Of a DNA stretch of 6,126 bases, positions 1 through 6,126 are shown piece after piece. The position numbers were made by a program, and so were the translations under genes. The DNA lies in assembly GCA_020853175.1 (NCBI GenBank), contig JADYZK010000399.1, forward strand, positions 1 through 6,126. The letters are read 5' to 3'. The notes under the pieces are model-generated. The model had not been told where the DNA came from, ran no database searches, and saw only the letters and a program-made list of their open reading frames with translations. The DNA comes from Bacteroidales bacterium (GTDB taxonomy: Bacteria > Bacteroidota > Bacteroidia > Bacteroidales > F082). Position 1 is the first letter of the stretch. Each line of letters begins with the position of its first letter.

Positions 1-299
1 ACAAGCCTGAATTTGAAGCCAAATGGAGTGTGAACTACCGATTGAATGCGCAATGGAGCTTTGAGACTGAAGTCATCGCGCTTGGCGAACGCTTTGCAGC
101 TGGTAAGGTCGAAACGCTTTTTAAACCCATTCGCTTAAAACCACTTGTTGACCTCAATATAGAAGCCACCTACCGTTTCACCGAACAATTTTCTATTTTC
201 GTGCAAGGCAACAATATGTTGAACAACCGCTATGAGCGTTTTTACAATTATCCTGTTCAAGGCCTTCAACTTTTAGGCGGTATCAAAGTGCTTTTTTAG
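1..299 (+). CDS. Outer-membrane beta-barrel protein, TonB-dependent-receptor-like (C-terminal end, 5' truncated)
   Basis: Reading frame 3 is open from the window edge to a TAG at 297-299, giving about 98 C-terminal residues; the real start lies upstream of the window. The sequence alternates polar and hydrophobic residues, as in transmembrane beta-strands. It includes the segments LVDLNIEATYRFTEQFSIFV, then GNNMLNNRYERFYNYP, then a last strand ending GGIKVLF. A terminal phenylalanine is the usual outer-membrane barrel assembly signal, and the 'NNxLNxRYERFYNYP...GG' ending is common at the end of Bacteroidota TonB-dependent receptors and related barrels. The protein would sit in the outer membrane. 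Its substrate cannot be inferred because the plug domain and most of the barrel are missing, so a non-TonB barrel is also possible. A GTG at 30 is an internal codon, not a start. It is separated from gyrB by 177 bp and is probably not co-transcribed with it. Confidence 0.8.
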   Translation, partial: KPEFEAKWSVNYRLNAQWSFETEVIALGERFAAGKVETLFKPIRLKPLVDLNIEATYRFTEQFSIFVQGNNMLNNRYERFYNYPVQGLQLLGGIKVLF

Positions 300-322
300 C
301 ATCATCGCCAATTTCCTTTTCT

Positions 323-336
323 CATATTGAAATATG
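323..336. repeat. 14-bp palindrome (CATATT-GA-AATATG)
   Basis: The two 6-bp arms are perfect inverted repeats around a 2-bp centre, 24 bp after the stop of the barrel-protein gene. No protein is known to bind it. It could be an operator-like site or chance in AT-rich DNA. Confidence 0.35.
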
Positions 337-340
337 TTAT

Positions 341-362
341 GTTGCAAAACTGCCTTTGCAAC
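341..362. repeat. Inverted repeat / hairpin GTTGCAAA-N6-TTTGCAAC
   Basis: Perfect 8-bp arms (341-348 and 355-362) flank a 6-nt loop. The stem starts 42 bp after the barrel gene's stop, so it may help end that transcript. No T tract follows, so it does not match a classical intrinsic terminator. An operator function is the alternative. Confidence 0.45.
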
Positions 363-382
363 CGATTGCATTTAAGTGTTAA

Positions 383-456
383 TAAAAACAGCCAAAAGCA
401 TGTTTTGAAAGCAAAAAGCAAAGCAAAAAAATGATTAACTTTGCAGGCTGTTTTTA
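383..456. repeat. 11-bp inverted repeat flanking the gyrB -7 box
   Basis: TAAAAACAGCC at 383-393 and its exact reverse complement GGCTGTTTTTA at 446-456 are separated by 52 bp. The right arm lies just downstream of the predicted -7 element, near the expected transcription start, and the left arm lies about 43 bp upstream of that element. The arrangement could be paired operator half-sites or a DNA structure sensitive to supercoiling. Both ideas are inference; only the repeat itself is seen. Confidence 0.45.
436..443 (+). promoter_or_regulatory. Predicted gyrB promoter, -7 element TAACTTTG
   Basis: TAACTTTG matches the Bacteroidota sigma-ABfr -7 consensus TAnnTTTG exactly and ends 33 bp before the gyrB ATG. 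The nearest upstream TTTG (404-407) is 28 bp away, longer than the usual spacing of about 19-23, so the -33 element is not convincing. The start site would be expected near 449-451, giving a leader of about 27 nt. Confidence 0.55.
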
Positions 457-467
457 AAAACTATTGA

Positions 468-2441
<1,974 letters not shown>

Positions 2442-2460
2442 ACAAATATCCTAACAATTC

Positions 2461-2498
2461 AAAAAGGTCTGAAAACACCCAAGTTTTCAGACCTTTTT
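2461..2498. terminator. Bidirectional intrinsic terminator between gyrB and the DUF1801 gene
   Basis: AAAAAGGTCTGAAAAC (2461-2476) pairs perfectly with GTTTTCAGACCTTTTT (2483-2498) across a 6-nt loop. The five Ts at the right end and five As at the left end give a U tract on either strand, so the hairpin can stop both gyrB (ends at 2441) and the convergent gene. On the minus strand it overlaps the coding sequence: the last three sense codons (K, K, V) and the TGA lie in the stem. Confidence 0.9.
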
Positions 2499-2855
2499 CT
2501 TTAAAACTGCCTGCTGATCTTCTTTCATTCTGAACCGAACCATTTCAATAATCAAAGCCTTTGGAAGCGCCTCGCCAAGCGGAAATTGAACGGCTCCCTT
2601 GGATGTTTTATACCCTTGCAGCTGCTCTGCAAAAGCTGCAACAGCAGAGGGCGTGGGGTAAAATCCAATGTGTTTTTTCGCCGCCGCGAAATACACCAAC
2701 ACCTTATTTTGCTTAAAGGCAGGCATATTGTAGCTGATCAGCTCGTCAGCCATCGGCGCTGCCAAACGAATGGTTGCCCTTAACTCTTGCAAACTTTGCT
2801 GTACTTCCGCAGGAAATTGCGCCATATAATCGTCTATAGTATTCCAAGTGGTCAT
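2487..2855 (-). CDS. DUF1801 / YdhG-like small protein
   Basis: This 122-residue protein matches the DUF1801 family. It has an N-terminal helix pair starting TIDDYMAQFPAEVQQSL, then ISYNMPAFK (about 40-48), VLVYFAAAKKHIGFYPTP (about 52-69) and the hallmark YKTSKGAVQFPL (82-93), ending in a helix rich in basic residues. The family includes B. subtilis YdhG, described as frataxin-like and linked to iron handling; whether this member binds iron is inference. It is probably cytoplasmic, since no signal peptide or membrane segment is visible. The frame extends upstream to a TTG at 2882, but ATG 2855 is preferred: it gives the usual family N-terminus, and the predicted -7 box overlaps the extra codons. 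It is convergent with gyrB and divergent from the phosphate transporter. Its stop codon lies inside the shared terminator stem, leaving essentially no 3' untranslated region before the hairpin. Confidence 0.88.
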   Translation of the reverse strand: MTTWNTIDDYMAQFPAEVQQSLQELRATIRLAAPMADELISYNMPAFKQNKVLVYFAAAKKHIGFYPTPSAVAAFAEQLQGYKTSKGAVQFPLGEALPKALIIEMVRFRMKEDQQAVLKKKV

Positions 2856-2869
2856 CTTCTTTTTTGAAG

Positions 2870-2877
2870 CAAAAATA
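2870..2877 (-). promoter_or_regulatory. Predicted -7 element TATTTTTG of the DUF1801 gene
   Basis: On the minus strand TATTTTTG matches TAnnTTTG exactly, 14 bp before the ATG at 2855. A TTTG at 2906-2903 (minus strand) is 25 bp upstream, slightly farther than usual for a -33 element. If used, the leader would be only a few nucleotides, which argues against the alternative TTG start at 2882. Confidence 0.45.
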
Positions 2878-3040
2878 ATCAATCAGTTATATATTATAGG
2901 TGCAAAAAAATTCAAGAGATAAACCGCAGGTCTATTTCGCAAGCTGGGCCGTTTTTTAAATTGCGATGATGAAGCTGTTAATGAAGACAGGAGTAAAGAT
3001 TAAAAACAGAGAAAAGCTAAATCACACAATGATAATTGCT

Positions 3041-3078
3041 TGGAAAAGAATTTAAAGATTAATTAATATGGTTTTCCA
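3041..3078. repeat. Inverted repeat TGGAAAA-N24-TTTTCCA upstream of the phosphate transporter
   Basis: Seven-bp perfect arms (3041-3047 and 3072-3078) enclose an AT-rich interval that contains the palindrome ATTAATTAAT (3058-3067). It sits 57-94 bp before the transporter's start codon, a place where a regulator could bind. No known phosphate-control box was recognised, and chance is plausible given the base composition. Confidence 0.3.
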
Positions 3079-3098
3079 CGCAATCAAATGGATTTGAG

Positions 3099-3106
3099 TA
3101 ATATTG
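3099..3106 (+). promoter_or_regulatory. Weak candidate -7 element (TAATATTG) for the phosphate transporter
   Basis: TAATATTG matches TAnnTTTG at all defined positions except one and ends 28 bp before the TTG start. No TTG is seen at the expected -33 distance. It is the best match found in the 279-bp intergenic region on this strand, but it is weak. Confidence 0.25.
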
Positions 3107-3134
3107 CTTCATGAATCATTAAAAACATAACACA

Positions 3135-5381
3135 TTGGAAAACATTTACTTCGCATTTATCGTCGTACTTTTTCTACTGGCCATCTCCGACCTGATCGTT
3201 GGAGTGAGTAACGATGCCGTTAATTTTTTAAACTCAGCAGTAGGGAGCAAAGCCGCCTCTTTTAAGTGGGTGATGTTTGTTGCCGCGCTGGGTGTTTTAA
3301 TTGGAGCTACCTTTTCAGGCGGCATGATGGAGATTGCTCGAAGTGGAATTTTTCATCCTGACATGTACTATTTCAGCGATGTGATGCTGATTTTTTTGGC
3401 GGTAATGATTACTGATGTGATCCTTCTCGACACCTTCAACACACTCGGACTTCCCACCTCTACCACTGTCTCTATTGTGTTTGAATTGTTGGGTGCTTCG
3501 GTGGCTGTGGCGGTAATGAAAATTAGCCAAAGTACTGAACCTCATGTCCTCAGCGAGTATATCAATTCGGGAAAAGCACTTGCCATTATTTCCGGAATTT
3601 TGCTTTCAGTGGTGATTGCCTTTAGTGTGGGGGCGATCATACAATACATTACACGACTTTTATTTACGTTCAATTACCAGAAGCGCTTCAAATATTTTGG
3701 AGGTATTTTTGGTGGGTTAGCACTCACTGCCATTGTGTATTTTATACTGATCAAAGGCGCCAAAGATGCTGCTTTTATGACAGCGAATGCCTACGCTTGG
3801 ATACAAACCCATCAAATGCTTATCATTTTTGGAAGCTTTGCCGGATTCACCCTGTTGTTTTACCTACTCAACCTGTTGTTTAATGCCAATATTCTCAAAA
3901 TCGTTGTTTTGTCCGGAACCTTTGCTTTAGCGATGGCTTTTGCTGGCAATGACTTGGTCAACTTTATCGGCGTTCCTTTAGCCGGATTTGCTTCGTATAA
4001 AACCCTTCTCGCCGCACCCGGAGCCGATCCCAGCTTTTTTACAATGGGCTCGCTAAAAGAAGCCGTGCAAACACCACCTTTCTTCTTGTTGATGGCCGGC
4101 GTTGTAATGGTAATTACCCTCTACACTTCAAGAAAAGCGAAAACCGTTATTAAAACTTCTGTTGACCTGAGCCGCCAGGCGGAAGGCGAAGAACGCTTTG
4201 GTTCAACTCCTTTGTCGAGAGGCGTTGTGCGCATTGCTATTAACGCCTCCGAATCCATCTCGAAATATATTCCACAAAGCGTTAAAAATAAGATAGAAAA
4301 ACAGTTTGAGCCACTTCCAAAGGACAAAACAGACAAAAATCCACCCGCTTTTGATTTGCTTCGCGCTTCGGTCAACTTGGTTGTTTCCAGCGCCCTCATT
4401 GCTGTAGGAACTTCTCTAAAACTTCCTCTGTCAACAACTTATGTCACCTTTATGGTAGCCATGGGAAGCAGTCTTTCCGATGGTGCTTGGGACCGCGACA
4501 GTGCGGTATATCGCATCACCGGTGTGTTTTCGGTTATTGGAGGATGGTTTTTTACAGCCATTTCGGCATTCATTGTAGCCTTCCTTCTTGGTATTTTCTT
4601 TTATTCAGCCGGTGTTTATGCCGTTGTCCTTATGATTTCTATTTCCATATTCCTTGTGATTAGAACACATAAAATGCACGTGAATAAGGAGTTAAAAAAA
4701 GAAGAAGCCAGCAAAGAATTGAACGATGTGAATACTGATAACATTTTGGATGCCTGCACCAGCAGCATTACAAATGTTTTAAACCAAACGCAACTTGAAT
4801 ACAAACGAACCATTGGCGGACTAACAGAGGAAGACATTAAGTTGCTGAAAAAAACAAGAAAAAACATCGAAAAGCTCAGCGCAAAAGCCAAAGAAAGAAA
4901 AAATTCGGTGACGGTAGTGATTGGTAAATTGAAGGATGAAGCCATCGAATCGGGACATTTCTATGTGCAGGCCCTCGATTATGCACGCGAAATTTTACAC
5001 AGCCTCAACTACATCATCACGCCCACCTACGAGCATGTGAACAACAACCACAAACCCTTGGGTGATGCACAGTTGGGCGAATTGAAGGTGTTGGCCTTGC
5101 AGCTTGGCAATTTTTATACCCGCATCTCAACAGATATTCAGGCCAACAACTTCGGCAATCAAGAAAGCATTTTAAATGAGCAACTCAAGGTTTTGAATGT
5201 GATTGATCTTTTCAGAAAAAATGAAGTGAAACGCATCAAAAAGGCAGGCGCAAGCACACGAAACACCTTGCTATACCTAACCATTTTGCAAGAAAGCAAA
5301 AACTTGCTTCTTTTCGCTTTTAACCTGTACAAAGCGCAGCGCGACTTCTTAAATTACCACCAAAACCAAGAGAAAAGTTAG
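3135..5381 (+). CDS. PiT-family inorganic phosphate transporter with C-terminal PhoU-like domain
   Basis: An inner-membrane Pho4/PiT (SLC20-type) carrier that imports inorganic phosphate, typically coupled to H+ or Na+. The 748 residues carry the internal duplication typical of the family: SNDAVNF (25-31) with LPTSTT (106-111) in the first half, and GNDLVNF (271-277) with LPLSTT (430-435) in the second. About a dozen hydrophobic segments lie between residues 5 and 510, with a long polar cytoplasmic loop at about 332-405 between the halves. After the last membrane segment (about 491-509), residues 515-748 form a charged, helix-rich tail resembling PhoU (for example LTEEDIKLLKKTRKNIEKL and GHFYVQALDYAREILHSLNY), probably a regulatory domain. 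This long form is usual in Bacteroidota. The start is TTG 3135: an in-frame TAA lies at 3120-3122 with no ATG after it, and the resulting MENIY start matches relatives. No Shine-Dalgarno sequence is seen. It appears monocistronic. A sodium- rather than proton-coupled mechanism cannot be decided from sequence. Confidence 0.93.
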   Translation: MENIYFAFIVVLFLLAISDLIVGVSNDAVNFLNSAVGSKAASFKWVMFVAALGVLIGATFSGGMMEIARSGIFHPDMYYFSDVMLIFLAVMITDVILLDTFNTLGLPTSTTVSIVFELLGASVAVAVMKISQSTEPHVLSEYINSGKALAIISGILLSVVIAFSVGAIIQYITRLLFTFNYQKRFKYFGGIFGGLALTAIVYFILIKGAKDAAFMTANAYAWIQTHQMLIIFGSFAGFTLLFYLLNLLFNANILKIVVLSGTFALAMAFAGNDLVNFIGVPLAGFASYKTLLAAPGADPSFFTMGSLKEAVQTPPFFLLMAGVVMVITLYTSRKAKTVIKTSVDLSRQAEGEERFGSTPLSRGVVRIAINASESISKYIPQSVKNKIEKQFEPLPKDKTDKNPPAFDLLRASVNLVVSSALIAVGTSLKLPLSTTYVTFMVAMGSSLSDGAWDRDSAVYRITGVFSVIGGWFFTAISAFIVAFLLGIFFYSAGVYAVVLMISISIFLVIRTHKMHVNKELKKEEASKELNDVNTDNILDACTSSITNVLNQTQLEYKRTIGGLTEEDIKLLKKTRKNIEKLSAKAKERKNSVTVVIGKLKDEAIESGHFYVQALDYAREILHSLNYIITPTYEHVNNNHKPLGDAQLGELKVLALQLGNFYTRISTDIQANNFGNQESILNEQLKVLNVIDLFRKNEVKRIKKAGASTRNTLLYLTILQESKNLLLFAFNLYKAQRDFLNYHQNQEKS

Positions 5382-5417
5382 AAAATAGCACTTCGATTTG
5401 GGGTATAATTCGCGTTC

Positions 5418-5436
5418 ATCACACAGTTCATGTGAT
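5418..5436. repeat. Stem-loop ATCACA-N7-TGTGAT after the transporter gene
   Basis: Six-bp perfect arms flank a 7-nt loop, 37 bp after the transporter's stop. The downstream sequence has only a short T run (5446-5449), so it is at best a weak terminator. It is not a CRP-type site, whose half-sites have the opposite order. No stronger terminator was seen in 5382-5617. Confidence 0.3.
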
Positions 5437-5545
5437 CGGTTGGTGTTTTCAACTGACTTAACTAAACTACTTTTGGTTTCTAACCACTTCATCATCAGTT
5501 ATTTTGATGTTGGAACACATTCGTTTTCATAAAAAAAGAAAATAA

Positions 5546-5578
5546 TTTGCTTTTTGTAGGCAGATTGATATATCTTTG
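5546..5578 (+). promoter_or_regulatory. Predicted TetR-gene promoter (TTTG-N21-TATCTTTG)
   Basis: A -33-like TTTG (5546-5549) and an exact -7 element TATCTTTG (5571-5578) are 21 bp apart, within the range known for Bacteroidota promoters. Transcription would begin near 5584-5586, about 33 nt before the ATG. This is the best-formed promoter in the window. Confidence 0.65.
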
Positions 5579-5582
5579 CAGT

Positions 5583-5594
5583 GTGAATGTTCAC
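5583..5594. promoter_or_regulatory. Candidate TetR-family operator (GTGAA-TG-TTCAC)
   Basis: A perfect 5-bp inverted repeat around a 2-bp centre covers the predicted start site of the adjacent regulator gene. TetR-family proteins bind palindromes as dimers and often repress their own genes from such positions. Autoregulation here is inference. Confidence 0.45.
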
Positions 5595-5617
5595 TAACAT
5601 AAGAAATAGCATTAGAA

Positions 5618-6126
5618 ATGACGTTAGAATTATCAGAAAGACAGCGCGAAATCATGGATGTTTCCCTTGAGTTGATTGCAGAAAAAGGGATTCAGGGCTT
5701 AACGATAAAAAATCTTGCAAAAAAGATCGGCTTCTCCGAGTCGGCTATTTATAGACATTTTGAAAATAAAATCCAGATTCTATTTGCAATTTTGGATTTT
5801 TTTAAGGAAAACACCGAGAGTTTATTCAAGTCGGAGCTGAACAACACCGACAACTCGGTTACCAAAATCAACCATTTGTTGAAAAGACAGTTCACCATAT
5901 TATCTGCATCACCACCCTTGGTTGCACTCATTTTCTCAGAGGAACTATATAGAAATGAGGAGGTTTTGGCGGCCAAAGTGTCTGAAATCATGAACAGCAC
6001 CTTCGATATTCTCACCAACATCATCAAAACCGGACAGGAAAAAGACGAAATCAGAAGCGACATCGAAGCGTCACATTTGTCGGTCATGGTGATGGGTTCG
6101 CTGCGTTTGTTTGTAAAACAATGGCA
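5618..6126 (+). CDS. TetR/AcrR-family transcriptional regulator (3' truncated by window)
   Basis: The frame is open from ATG 5618 to the window edge, giving 169 residues; families of this type usually run to about 190-210, so perhaps 20-40 residues are missing. The N-terminus is a typical TetR DNA-binding domain: RQREIMDVSLELIAEKGIQG (8-27), LTIKNLAKKIG (28-38), then the recognition-helix signature FSESAIYRHFENK (39-51). The remaining helical region is the ligand-binding and dimerisation domain, which is too variable to show the ligand. ATG 5618 is chosen because an in-frame TAA lies at 5600-5602 and the domain begins at the expected distance. It is cytoplasmic and probably a repressor. TetR genes often precede or face their targets, frequently efflux pumps, but the likely targets lie to the right of the window, so its role is unknown. 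The upstream palindrome suggests autoregulation. Confidence 0.9.
   Translation, partial: MTLELSERQREIMDVSLELIAEKGIQGLTIKNLAKKIGFSESAIYRHFENKIQILFAILDFFKENTESLFKSELNNTDNSVTKINHLLKRQFTILSASPPLVALIFSEELYRNEEVLAAKVSEIMNSTFDILTNIIKTGQEKDEIRSDIEASHLSVMVMGSLRLFVKQW

Noticed and set aside
2856..2882. Nine-codon upstream extension of the DUF1801 protein from a TTG at 2882
   Set aside because: Family members normally begin close to the TIDDY segment, and the extension overlaps the exact -7 promoter match.
2966..3055. A 29-codon open frame on the + strand in the DUF1801/transporter intergenic region, giving a basic peptide
   Set aside because: It is short, has no recognisable motif or ribosome-binding or promoter context, and such a frame is expected by chance.
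5418..5436. A CRP-like binding site
   Set aside because: The half-sites are in the order ATCACA...TGTGAT, the reverse of the TGTGA...TCACA arrangement, so it is not a CRP consensus site.
5749..6087. A 112-codon minus-strand open frame near the right edge
   Set aside because: It lies antisense to the TetR-family gene, whose helix-turn-helix is unmistakable, and its serine/leucine-rich product has no motif.

Overview
The window looks like chromosomal DNA of a member of the Bacteroidota. GyrB is the short (~650-residue) form, the phosphate transporter is the long form with a fused PhoU-like tail, the first gene encodes the end of an outer-membrane beta-barrel of TonB-dependent-receptor type, and start codons lack Shine-Dalgarno sequences. 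Exact matches to the Bacteroidota -7 promoter element (TAnnTTTG) lie upstream of gyrB, the DUF1801 gene and the TetR gene. Base composition is moderate and looks even across the genes. No sign of recent transfer, mobile elements, CRISPR or RNA genes was seen.

Layout: (1) 1-299, C-terminal end of an outer-membrane beta-barrel protein, + strand. (2) 300-476, a regulatory interval with two short palindromes, an 11-bp long-range inverted repeat and the gyrB -7 box. (3) 477-2441, complete gyrB. (4) 2461-2498, a 16-bp perfect hairpin with A and T tracts that serves as terminator for gyrB and, on the other strand, for the convergent gene; the last codons and stop of that gene lie inside the stem. 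(5) 2487-2855, - strand, a small DUF1801 (YdhG-like) protein. (6) 2856-3134, an AT-rich divergent intergenic region. (7) 3135-5381, a PiT-family inorganic phosphate transporter with a TTG start and a cytoplasmic PhoU-like domain. (8) 5382-5617, an intergenic region ending in a well-formed Bacteroidota promoter and a palindromic candidate operator. (9) 5618 to the window end, a TetR/AcrR-family regulator cut off by the window edge.

The genes do not form one pathway. They look like neighbouring single-gene transcription units: DNA supercoiling (GyrB), phosphate uptake (PiT-PhoU), a small protein of uncertain role (DUF1801), and a regulator whose targets probably lie beyond the right edge. I found no convincing new biological system. 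The points most worth a second look are the terminator shared with the DUF1801 coding end, the inverted repeat around the gyrB promoter, the TTG start of the transporter and the candidate TetR operator.
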